Positions 6,099 to 12,771 of a stretch of 14,417 nt of DNA are shown here, one piece after another. Under the pieces are notes generated by a model. The model had not been told where the DNA came from and ran no database searches. It saw only the letters and a program-made list of their open reading frames with translations. Each line of letters begins with the position of its first letter. Within the stretch, counting starts at the first letter, position 1. The translations under genes were made by a program, and so were the position numbers. This DNA is from UBA11164 sp002420085 (lineage in GTDB: Bacteria > Pseudomonadota > Gammaproteobacteria > Xanthomonadales > Xanthomonadaceae). The stretch covers positions 1 to 14,417 of the forward strand of contig DALYLJ010000081.1 in assembly GCA_031976395.1 (NCBI GenBank), in the 5' to 3' direction.

Positions 6099-7850
6099 TC
6101 AACGGTAGATCGCCTCCTTGCCGGCGGTGCTGGTTTCGGAACCCAGCCCACCCTTGCCGACGCCCTTCCAGCGCGAATCGCTGCCGGCCTCGACCGCACC
6201 GGTGCGCGTATTCCAGGTCACCACCTGCATGTTGCCCCAGGTCCGGTCGAGCACCTTGACGACATGGCCGCGCGCATGCAGTGCGGCAATCGTCTGGTCA
6301 TCGAGGGCGCCCGGCTCGGCGGAAATCTCGTCGGGCAGGTACTGGTGATGATAGCGCGGCAGATCGGCCACCGATTGCGCGGAACCGCCCTGCATCAACT
6401 CGACCAGGCCGAGCAGCACCATGGTGATGATCCGGCTGCCACCCGGTGTACCGATGGCGGCGATGCGTTCACTGCCGATCAGCAAGGTCGGCGTCATCGA
6501 CGACAGCGGACGACGTCCTGGCGCGATCGCATTGGCATCCTCGCCGATCAAACCGAAGGCATTGGGCACACCGGCCTTCACCGAGAAGTCGTCCATCTCG
6601 TTGTTGAGCAGGAAACCGGTGCCCGGCACGGCAAACGCACTGCCATAGGGCAGGTTGACGGTCTGGGTCACGGCAGCGACATTGCCCTCGGTGTCGATCA
6701 CCGAGAAATGGGTGGTATCGGGGCGTTCGCGGTGCAGACCGACCCCCGGCAGGAGCGCGCTCGGCGTCGCCCGGCCAGGATCGATCGAGGCGCGCAGACC
6801 GGCCGCATAGGCCGGATGCATCAGGGTTGCCAACGGCATGGCGACGTGATCGGGATCGCCGAGGTAGATCGAGCGATCACGGTAGGCCCGACGCATCGCC
6901 TCGACCGTGAGGTGGACCCGATCGACCGGCGCCGCCTGGCGATACTCGTAGCCATCGAGCACATTCAGCATCTGTGCCAGCGCCACGCCACCCGACGACG
7001 AGGGCGGCGCGGTGATGATCTCGAAGCCATCATGGAGCAGGCGAATCGGCTCGCGTTCGACCACCGCATACTCGGCCAGATCCTCGATTGCCCAGATGCC
7101 ACCACCCGCACGCACGCCCTCGACCAGCCGTGCGGCGAATTCGCCGCGATAGAACGACTCGGCACCGTCGCGGGCCAGGCGTTCGAGCACCCTGGCATAG
7201 TCGGGATTGCGCATCCGGGTGCCGATCGCGGGCGGCTTGCCGGCACGCAGGAACAAGGCCGCAGCGGCCGGACTGCGCGCGATCGCCTCGGCCCGGAAGC
7301 CGAGCATGGCGTGATTCTTGGCGCCGAACTGCCAGCCGGTGCGGGCCAATCGAATGGCCGGTGCCAGCGACTCGCGCAACGGCAATCGACCATAGCGCTC
7401 GGCAACATGCACCAGGGCCGCCGGCAGGCCAGGAATCGCCGCCGCCGTGGCACCATCGACCGCCTTGCTGCGATCGGCATTGCCATCGGCATCGAGATAC
7501 ATGTCGCGACTCGCCGCGCCGGGCGCCCGTTCCCGGGCATCGACGAAGACCACCCGACCATCGGCCGAACGCAGCAGGAAGTAGCCGCCACCGCCCAGGC
7601 CCGAGCTTTCCGGCTCGACCAGGCCGAGCGTGGCACTGACGGCAACCGCAGCATCGAAGGCATTGCCGCCGGCAGCCATCACCTCCAGACCGGCATCGGT
7701 CGCGTAGCCATTGGCGCTCGCGACAGCGGCCTGACGCGGCAGCACCGGCGCCGAGGCATCGCTGCGGGCCTGCACCTGGGTCGCCAGCAGCAGTGATGCA
7801 GCGACGACGACAACCGACCACAGGCGGTCGGGGAATCGCAACGATCTCAT
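6099..7850 (-). CDS. ggt: Gamma-glutamyltransferase (glutathione hydrolase) precursor
   Basis: A 583-residue Ntn-hydrolase proenzyme that cleaves or transfers the gamma-glutamyl group of glutathione in the periplasm. An N-terminal signal peptide (charged start, hydrophobic 11–23) ends near residues 28–35. The autoproteolysis site and catalytic nucleophile are in DTTHFSV, with Thr379 as the expected first residue of the small subunit. Other conserved elements are NAFDAAVAVSATLGLVEP (63–80), GLGGGG (84–89), SSSGG (284–288), FLLNNEMDDF (413–422), PLSSMTP (448–454) and GTPGGSR (467–473). The length is normal for the family. The ATG at 7850 overlaps the ferredoxin stop as ATGA and has GAGG 7 bases upstream within the ferredoxin codons, so a longer frame (7958) is rejected. 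A ferredoxin–ggt pair downstream of coaD matches pseudomonad gene order as I recall it. Confidence 0.97.
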   Translation of the reverse strand: MRSLRFPDRLWSVVVVAASLLLATQVQARSDASAPVLPRQAAVASANGYATDAGLEVMAAGGNAFDAAVAVSATLGLVEPESSGLGGGGYFLLRSADGRVVFVDARERAPGAASRDMYLDADGNADRSKAVDGATAAAIPGLPAALVHVAERYGRLPLRESLAPAIRLARTGWQFGAKNHAMLGFRAEAIARSPAAAALFLRAGKPPAIGTRMRNPDYARVLERLARDGAESFYRGEFAARLVEGVRAGGGIWAIEDLAEYAVVEREPIRLLHDGFEIITAPPSSSGGVALAQMLNVLDGYEYRQAAPVDRVHLTVEAMRRAYRDRSIYLGDPDHVAMPLATLMHPAYAAGLRASIDPGRATPSALLPGVGLHRERPDTTHFSVIDTEGNVAAVTQTVNLPYGSAFAVPGTGFLLNNEMDDFSVKAGVPNAFGLIGEDANAIAPGRRPLSSMTPTLLIGSERIAAIGTPGGSRIITMVLLGLVELMQGGSAQSVADLPRYHHQYLPDEISAEPGALDDQTIAALHARGHVVKVLDRTWGNMQVVTWNTRTGAVEAGSDSRWKGVGKGGLGSETSTAGKEAIYR

Positions 7851-8104
7851 TTCACATCCTCGGTCGAAAGCGCGTGGAACTTCGCCAGCAAATGCTCCGG
7901 CGTCTCGGCATGGGCCGGATCCAACTCGATGCACTCGACCGGACAGACCGCGACGCATTGCGGTTCATCGTAATGCCCCACGCACTCGGTGCAGCGGCGC
8001 GGTTCGATCACGTAGATGGTTTCACCCTGGGTGATCGCAGCATTCGGACAGACCGGCGCGCAGACATCACAATTGACGCAAAGGTCGTTGATCAGCAGGG
8101 CCAT
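7847..8104 (-). CDS. YfhL-type 2[4Fe-4S] ferredoxin
   Basis: An 85-residue low-potential electron carrier. The first cluster set is C9-x2-C12-x2-C15-x3-C19 (CVNCDVCAPVC). The second is C38-x2-C41-x8-C50-x3-C54, with the extra 8-residue loop typical of the Allochromatium/YfhL ferredoxin type, plus C58 in the conserved CPVEC. The C-terminal tail after residue 62 is helical and also typical. The ATG at 8104 gives the normal family N-terminus (MALLIND), so the longer frame to 8197, which would run into the lipoprotein gene, is rejected. No Shine-Dalgarno is visible; a 10-bp-stem hairpin ends 11 bases before the start. Its stop overlaps the ggt start. Redox partners are unknown. Confidence 0.95.
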   Translation of the reverse strand: MALLINDLCVNCDVCAPVCPNAAITQGETIYVIEPRRCTECVGHYDEPQCVAVCPVECIELDPAHAETPEHLLAKFHALSTEDVK

Positions 8105-8115
8105 GCGGATGCCCG

Positions 8116-8147
8116 GCCGGTGGCGACGCCCCAGCGACGCCACCGGC
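8116..8147 (-). promoter_or_regulatory. 10-bp-stem hairpin immediately upstream of the ferredoxin start
   Basis: gccggtggcg (8116–8125) and cgccaccggc (8138–8147) are exact inverted repeats around a 12-base loop. The hairpin fills most of the 61-base gap between the lipoprotein stop and the ferredoxin ATG, with 11 bases left before the ATG. No T-run follows, so it is not a classical terminator. It could shield the 3' end of the lipoprotein message or control ferredoxin translation, since no Shine-Dalgarno is present. Confidence 0.6.
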
Positions 8148-8165
8148 AGTTCATGGAATACCGGC

Positions 8166-8681
8166 TCACTCGGTCGAGTGGAAGACCACATTGGCACCGC
8201 TCGGCTCGACCGCCGCCCGGACGCGATCGAAATCAGCCGGCTTGCCGACGAACAGCACGCGGACGCCCTTCATCGAACCCTTCTCGGCAAAGTCGAACGC
8301 ATCATCGATCAGATCGGCCAGCTTGGCCGAATCCGGCGAACCGAAGGCCAGCAGATTGTCCGGCAGCACCCCGCGTGCGATGGCGCCGCCGACGTTATCG
8401 GCCTGGCGACGGAACACGTCGTCGAAGTTCTCGGTATCCGGCGCCGGCAGGAAATACATGAATGGCGGGTTCTTGATGCCTTCCATATTGCGCTTGACGA
8501 CTTCGGTGAGGTAAGTGCGCCAAGCCATCGGGTCGGTCGTGGTCGGCACGACCATGGCGGCCTCGGCAGCGGCTGCGGCTGCCTTGGCTCGCTCGGCCTT
8601 GGCCTTCTCTTCCTTGTTCTCGCAAGCGGCCAGCCCGAGGGTCAGCACGCCGATCAGCATGGTGGCAAGCAACTTTTTCAT
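8166..8681 (-). CDS. Conserved lipoprotein, function unknown
   Basis: A 171-residue lipoprotein. Residues 1–19 are a signal peptide with lipobox LAAC (17–20), so Cys20 should be lipidated. Glu/Lys/Ala-rich residues 21–43 look like a flexible or helical linker. The globular part (44–171) contains WRTYLTEVVKRNM, PPFMYFLPA, ARGVLPDNLLAFGSPDSAK and SMKGVRVLFVG, then a C-terminal PSGANVVFHSTE. I recall similar proteins in Xanthomonadaceae annotated as hypothetical, without a known activity. Asn21 after the lipidated Cys, rather than Asp, would favour sorting to the outer membrane. The ATG at 8681 has AGGGG 6 bases upstream, which excludes the longer frame to 8732. It sits between coaD and the ferredoxin gene on the same strand, with a candidate own promoter upstream. 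Confidence 0.88.
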   Translation of the reverse strand: MKKLLATMLIGVLTLGLAACENKEEKAKAERAKAAAAAAEAAMVVPTTTDPMAWRTYLTEVVKRNMEGIKNPPFMYFLPAPDTENFDDVFRRQADNVGGAIARGVLPDNLLAFGSPDSAKLADLIDDAFDFAEKGSMKGVRVLFVGKPADFDRVRAAVEPSGANVVFHSTE

Positions 8682-8712
8682 GTCGTACCCCTTTTCCAAG
8701 TAATCAGCCGAA

Positions 8713-8739
8713 ACGATACCCGTCCTGGGCAATTTTCAA
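8713..8739 (-). promoter_or_regulatory. Candidate promoter for the lipoprotein gene
   Basis: On the minus strand TTGAAA (8734–8739) precedes TATCGT (8713–8718) by 15 bases, about 32 bases upstream of the ATG at 8681. The box matches are fair but the spacing is shorter than the usual 17. It lies in the 214-base gap after coaD, where no other element stands out. Confidence 0.35.
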
Positions 8740-8895
8740 GCCGTCGATCCAACGGATGCCCGGACTCGTTCGGACGCCGCGCAGCCATGCTGGACTGCCC
8801 CCGCACCCAACGAACCGATCACGGGCGCACTCGACTTGCAGCGCAGCCATCCATGACTGCGGCCATCGGACTGCCAGCGGCAACCCGATCTTGAC

Positions 8896-9396
8896 TCAAC
8901 TCCGCTCGTTCGCGAACCTCCGACTGAGCGCCGCCTGCACGGCCGGATGGACGAAACTCGACACATCCCCGCCCAGGCGAGCGACCTCGCGGACCAGCGA
9001 CGACGAGATGAAACTGTACTGTTCGGCCGGCGTGAGAAACAACGTCTCGACCTCAGGGATCAGATGTCGGTTCATGCTGGCAAGCTGGAACTCGTACTCG
9101 AAATCGGATACTGCGCGCAGGCCGCGCAGAAGTACCGACGCCCCGAGCTTGCGGACGAACTCGGCCAGCAGGGAATTGAAGCCCACCACCTCGACATTGC
9201 CGAGGTCGGCCAGCGCCAGACGTGCCATCTCGACCCGCGCGTCCATCGAGAATGCCGGCTGCTTGGACGGACTCTCGGCAACTCCGACCACGACCCGATC
9301 GAACAGCGAAGCGGCACGACTGACCAGATCGACGTGACCCGCCGTGATCGGGTCGAAGGTGCCTGGATAGACGGCGATGCGGGCGGGGGTCTGCAT
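8896..9396 (-). CDS. coaD: Phosphopantetheine adenylyltransferase
   Basis: A 166-residue PPAT of full family length. It transfers AMP from ATP to 4'-phosphopantetheine to form dephospho-CoA, the penultimate step of coenzyme A synthesis, in the cytosol. Motifs are YPGTFDP (10–16), the nucleotidyltransferase signature TAGH (18–21), RGLRAVSDFEYE (91–102), NRHLIPEVETLFL (109–121) and ISSSLVRE (130–137). The ATG at 9396 gives the standard N-terminus. No Shine-Dalgarno is seen; the preceding 30 bases are unusually AT-rich for this window and follow directly on a terminator-like hairpin. It is 181 bases downstream of rsmD on the same strand, a pairing common in gammaproteobacteria. Confidence 0.97.
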   Translation of the reverse strand: MQTPARIAVYPGTFDPITAGHVDLVSRAASLFDRVVVGVAESPSKQPAFSMDARVEMARLALADLGNVEVVGFNSLLAEFVRKLGASVLLRGLRAVSDFEYEFQLASMNRHLIPEVETLFLTPAEQYSFISSSLVREVARLGGDVSSFVHPAVQAALSRRFANERS

Positions 9397-9419
9397 GACG
9401 AAAGTTTAACAGGTTAATG

Positions 9420-9458
9420 AAAAATCATGCGGGCAAAACGTGCTGTCGAACCCGCATG
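9420..9458 (-). terminator. Terminator/attenuator-like hairpin between rsmD and coaD
   Basis: On the minus strand CATGCGGG (9451–9458) pairs exactly with CCCGCATG (9426–9433) across a 17-base loop, and the stem is followed by ATTTTTC. This is the best Rho-independent terminator candidate in the window. It lies about 120 bases past the rsmD stop and ends about 25 bases before the coaD ATG. It could end the rsmD transcript or attenuate read-through into coaD. The long loop lowers confidence. Confidence 0.55.
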
Positions 9459-9466
9459 TCGAACCC
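9444..9466. repeat. 10-bp direct repeat overlapping the rsmD–coaD hairpin
   Basis: tgtcgaaccc occurs at 9444–9453 and 9457–9466, a 13-bp period, overlapping the upstream arm of the hairpin. Its function is unknown. Confidence 0.4.
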
Positions 9467-9577
9467 ACCCGCCGGATCGTATCCGCCAGCACCGAGCCCA
9501 CACCGAGTCCACGCGCGACCCGCCTCCCCGAATCCGGCCTCGCACCGTCTGCGGGCACCGCCCATGTCGATCGATGG

Positions 9578-10213
9578 TCAGTCGCCGACCCGATACAGTG
9601 CATAGCGAACCTGCCGGGTTCGCCCCTCCCGCCAGAGTCGCCAATCGGCGGGTACGGCGAGAGTGTGTCCAGTCGCCATCTCGGCGGGAGACTCGACGTA
9701 GACCATGGCCGTCTCGGCCAGATGTTTGGGCAGGGCGGCGATCGTCTGCGGCAACAGACCGTCGGCGAACGGCGGGTCGAGGAACACCAGATCGAACCGA
9801 TCCTCGCTCGCCGTATCCAGCCAGGTCAGGGCATCGGCCTGGATCACCCGCAGCCGATCCACACCCAGGCGTCTGGCCGTGTCATCGAGAGCCTGCGCCG
9901 TTTGCCGGTCGCGCTCCACCAGGGTCACCGCCGCCGCACCACGAGACATCGCCTCGAACCCGAGCGCCCCCACCCCGGCAAACAGATCAAGCACCCGTGA
10001 ACCGGGCAGGATCGGCTGCAACCAGTTGAACAGGGTTTCGCGAACTCGGTCGGAGGTCGGCCGCAGACCCGGACGATCGGGAACGGCGATCCGCGAACCA
10101 CGCAATGAACCGGCGATGATCCGAACCTGTCCCGGCGGCCCGCCGGCACTGCCTGGAGGGTGCTGCAATCCGGCCCGAACTGACGACCTGGACGACGTGC
10201 GCGATTTCGGCAT
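9578..10213 (-). CDS. rsmD: 16S rRNA (guanine966-N2)-methyltransferase
   Basis: A 211-residue SAM-dependent methyltransferase that modifies G966 of 16S rRNA in assembled 30S subunits. Motifs are QVRIIAGSLRGSRI (29–42), RPTSDRVRETLFNWL (51–65), the SAM-binding DLFAGVGALGFEAMSRGA (76–93), an acidic loop VERD (99–102), and catalytic DPPF (146–149). The ATG at 10213 is chosen because the conserved part begins about 28 residues in. An in-frame GTG at 10252 would add 13 residues, but GAGG is only 3 bases from it. Neither start has a convincing Shine-Dalgarno. It is divergent from ftsY across a 139-base gap, as in several gammaproteobacteria. Confidence 0.95.
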   Translation of the reverse strand: MPKSRTSSRSSVRAGLQHPPGSAGGPPGQVRIIAGSLRGSRIAVPDRPGLRPTSDRVRETLFNWLQPILPGSRVLDLFAGVGALGFEAMSRGAAAVTLVERDRQTAQALDDTARRLGVDRLRVIQADALTWLDTASEDRFDLVFLDPPFADGLLPQTIAALPKHLAETAMVYVESPAEMATGHTLAVPADWRLWREGRTRQVRYALYRVGD

Positions 10214-10307
10214 GGCGGGCGCTGACTGCTGCTGATGGACGTTGACCAACACCGACCTCGATTCGACCTCGCCCCATGCAGAATCGGGGAGGACGACACG
10301 GTCTCGA

Positions 10308-10316
10308 TGCTACCAT
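10308..10316 (+). promoter_or_regulatory. Extended -10 promoter candidate for ftsY
   Basis: TGCTACCAT (TGn plus TACCAT at 10311–10316) is an extended -10 form located 36 bases before the ftsY ATG. The expected -35 position (around 10288–10293) is a poor match, which an extended -10 can tolerate. It lies in the rsmD–ftsY divergent gap. Confidence 0.5.
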
Positions 10317-10352
10317 GGGCATTGTCCCTCAGCCGCCTCCCCACACACCGAA

Positions 10353-11624
10353 ATGTTCGGTATTTTCAGCAAGAAACCCGGCCGCGACGCGCACACCCAT
10401 CGGTCAGACCAGCCTGCCGACAGCAAGCAGACCGCCGACCAGCGCGAATCTGGCGCGCAGGCCGCAACCAACGGCAGCACCACGCCGACCGACACATCCG
10501 CTGCGCCTGGCAATGATGCACATCCGGACAGCCAGGCAGCATTGATCTGTCCTGCGTCACCGGACAGCGGGGCCGATGCAGTCATCGGCGAACCAGCCCG
10601 TCCTACCCCGATCCAGCCGCTCGCAGCCGATACAACAACCGCACCGCCACCTGCCCCGACGCAACCGCCAACCACGGTCAGCCAGGCAGATTCGGCGGCA
10701 GCCCGCGACCACACCCGATCCGGCTTCGGACTCGGCGCCCTGGCACGCGGCCTGGGCGCCCTGTTCGCCCGCAAACCCAGGCTCGACGAAACCCTGTTCG
10801 ACGATATCGAGACCGCCCTGCTCACCGCCGATGTCGGCATCGATGCCAGTTCGACCCTGATCGCCGGCCTGCGCAAGCGCCACGATCGCGGCGAATTCAC
10901 CGATGGCGATGGCCTGCTGCGCGCCCTGCGCGACGAACTGCTGGCCCTGCTCAACCCGGTTGCACGTCCGCTGGTGATCGACCCGAGCGCGGCACCCTTC
11001 GTCATTCTCACGATCGGCATCAATGGTGCCGGCAAGACCACCACCATCGGCAAGCTGGCACACCGCTTCAAGCGCCAGGGATACCACCCCATGCTGGCGG
11101 CCGGCGATACCTTTCGCGCCGCCGCCGTCGCCCAACTCAAGACCTGGGGCGAACGCAATGGCATCGCCGTGGTTGCCCAAACCGACGGAGCCGACCCGGC
11201 CGCCGTCACCTTCGATGCCCTGAAATCCGCGAAAGCACGCGGCAACGACATCCTGATTGCCGATACCGCCGGCCGACTGCACACCCAGGCCGGCCTGATG
11301 GCCGAGTTGGCCAAGGTCGGCCGCGTGCTCGGCAAGCTCGACCCGAGGGCACCGCACGAAGTGCTGATGGTGCTCGACGGCAGCATCGGCCAGAACGCAA
11401 TCAACCAGGTTCGCGAGTTCAATCGCGCCATTCCGATCACCGGCCTGGTCATCACCAAACTCGACGGCACGGCCAAGGGTGGCGTGCTGCTGGCCCTGGC
11501 GCGGCAGTTCGCGATTCCGATCCGGTTCGTGGGCATGGGCGAGAAACTCGATGACCTGATCGAATTCGAGCCACGGGCATTCGTCGATGCCCTGCTGCCG
11601 GCCGCGCTCGGCGGCTCACCCTGA
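10353..11624 (+). CDS. ftsY: Signal recognition particle receptor FtsY
   Basis: A 423-residue SRP receptor GTPase that docks ribosome–SRP complexes at the inner membrane. Residues 1–120 form the variable, Pro/Ala/Asp-rich A domain. A short amphipathic stretch (about 124–140, GFGLGALARGLGALFAR) is the likely membrane-contact helix. The N domain follows, then the G domain with P-loop GINGAGKTT (222–230), DTFRAAAVAQL (252–262), DTAGRLH (304–310), DGSIGQNA (342–349), TKLD (368–371) and GMGEKLDDL (394–402). The ATG at 10353 begins with MFGIFSKK, a usual FtsY N-terminus; the longer frame (10242) is rejected. The upstream CCTCCCC stretch is the reverse of a Shine-Dalgarno, so initiation is SD-independent. 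It is followed 13 bases later by the AsmA-like gene. Confidence 0.97.
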   Translation: MFGIFSKKPGRDAHTHRSDQPADSKQTADQRESGAQAATNGSTTPTDTSAAPGNDAHPDSQAALICPASPDSGADAVIGEPARPTPIQPLAADTTTAPPPAPTQPPTTVSQADSAAARDHTRSGFGLGALARGLGALFARKPRLDETLFDDIETALLTADVGIDASSTLIAGLRKRHDRGEFTDGDGLLRALRDELLALLNPVARPLVIDPSAAPFVILTIGINGAGKTTTIGKLAHRFKRQGYHPMLAAGDTFRAAAVAQLKTWGERNGIAVVAQTDGADPAAVTFDALKSAKARGNDILIADTAGRLHTQAGLMAELAKVGRVLGKLDPRAPHEVLMVLDGSIGQNAINQVREFNRAIPITGLVITKLDGTAKGGVLLALARQFAIPIRFVGMGEKLDDLIEFEPRAFVDALLPAALGGSP

Positions 11625-11637
11625 GTCGATCGCCGCG

Positions 11638-12771
11638 ATGGCGTCCCGCCAGAGGTCGAACCCGAACCGGGCAGGTCGTCGCCGCTGGCCGCTGGCACTG
11701 GCGATCGTCCTGGCCGTGCTGGCCATCGCCTCCTGGGGCATCGGCCGCCTGCTCCAACCGGAACGTCTGACCGCACTCCTGCTCGAACGGGCCGAATCCG
11801 AACTGGGCCTGCACCTGGCACTGGATGCCCCGGCCGACTACGTCCTCCGTCCGGACCCACGGCTGCGTCTCAGTGGCCTTCAGGCCAGCATCCCTGGACG
11901 ACCCGAACCGTTTCTGCGGATCGCCTCGATCGATCTCGCCCTGCCCTGGTCGGCACTGATCGACGGCGAGCGCACGGTGATCAGCCTGATCCTGGTCGAA
12001 CCCGAACTGCACTTGGATCGGCTGGACGGCTGGCAGCCACCGGCACGCTCGACCGAGGCCACCCCGGAATGGCCGGAACTGATCGACGGCCTGACGATCG
12101 TCGATGGTCGGATCCTCGGCGATGGCTGGCAGATCGAACGACTCGGGCTCGACCTGCCGCAACTTGCCACCGGCAGTTCGACCCGACTCGACCTGTCCGG
12201 GCGGCTGATCGGGGGCGACACGACCACACTCGACTGGCGGCTCGACCTTGCCCTGCGACCCGGCCCCGGACTGAGTCTCGATGACCTCGACCTGCGCCTC
12301 GACGCCACACCGGAAATCCCGCACCTGCACGCCACCGGCCGTCTTTCGCTGCATCCCGGCTTCGACCTGCATCTGCACGGCCGACTGGCCGACTGGCCGA
12401 ATCGGCTACCCCGCCTGCTGGCACCTGAGCCGCCGACAGCACCTCCATCCACGTCCACAACGACACCCGACGCAGCAACCCACGCCACACTGGACAGCCA
12501 GCAACCGAACGCGATCGATTTCGAGCTGAACTGGCAGGGCTCCAGCGCACAGGATGCCGACCTCAGCCTCACCGCCGTCCATGCACGCGCCCGCTTCGAG
12601 GGCAGGATGCAGAGCACGACCCTGCTGGACTGGATCGCCAGCGAACCACGCAGCCTGTTGCCACCGATCGACGGCAGTTTCACCGCCGACGCCATCGAGA
12701 TCGGCGGCGCCCGGCTGGAAGGCGTGCGCATCGAACTCAGCGCCGACCCGATCACACCACCGACGCAATGA
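11638..12771 (+). CDS. Short AsmA-like membrane-anchored protein
   Basis: A 377-residue protein with a basic N-terminus (RAGRRR), one membrane helix (about 18–37) and a large non-cytoplasmic domain rich in alternating Leu/Asp beta-like stretches. Examples are LRLSGLQASIP, FLRIASIDLALPWSALI and LDLRLDATPEIPHLHATGRLSL. The early 'RIASIDLALPWSALIDGE…SLILVEPELHLDR' run is characteristic of the AsmA N-terminal region. AsmA-family proteins are usually 600–1000 residues and act in outer-membrane lipid homeostasis, so this is a short version. A Pro/Thr/Ser/Ala-rich linker (about 263–284) splits it. In pseudomonads an AsmA gene precedes mutY, supporting the call. The ATG at 11638 lacks a Shine-Dalgarno, and the stop overlaps mutY as ATGA. 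The family call is moderate. Confidence 0.75.
   Translation: MASRQRSNPNRAGRRRWPLALAIVLAVLAIASWGIGRLLQPERLTALLLERAESELGLHLALDAPADYVLRPDPRLRLSGLQASIPGRPEPFLRIASIDLALPWSALIDGERTVISLILVEPELHLDRLDGWQPPARSTEATPEWPELIDGLTIVDGRILGDGWQIERLGLDLPQLATGSSTRLDLSGRLIGGDTTTLDWRLDLALRPGPGLSLDDLDLRLDATPEIPHLHATGRLSLHPGFDLHLHGRLADWPNRLPRLLAPEPPTAPPSTSTTTPDAATHATLDSQQPNAIDFELNWQGSSAQDADLSLTAVHARARFEGRMQSTTLLDWIASEPRSLLPPIDGSFTADAIEIGGARLEGVRIELSADPITPPTQ

Noticed and set aside
5793..7796. 667-codon plus-strand open frame opposite ggt and the MBL hydrolase gene
   Set aside because: The minus strand encodes unmistakable ggt and MBL motifs. The plus-strand product is His/Arg/Gln-rich with no recognisable domain.
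8779..8850. Repeat of gcgcagccat in the coaD–lipoprotein gap
   Set aside because: A 10-bp match at 8779–8788 and 8841–8850 in GC-rich sequence, with no further symmetry; probably chance.
10310..11860. 516-codon minus-strand open frame opposite ftsY
   Set aside because: It is an antisense shadow. FtsY GTPase motifs fix the coding strand.
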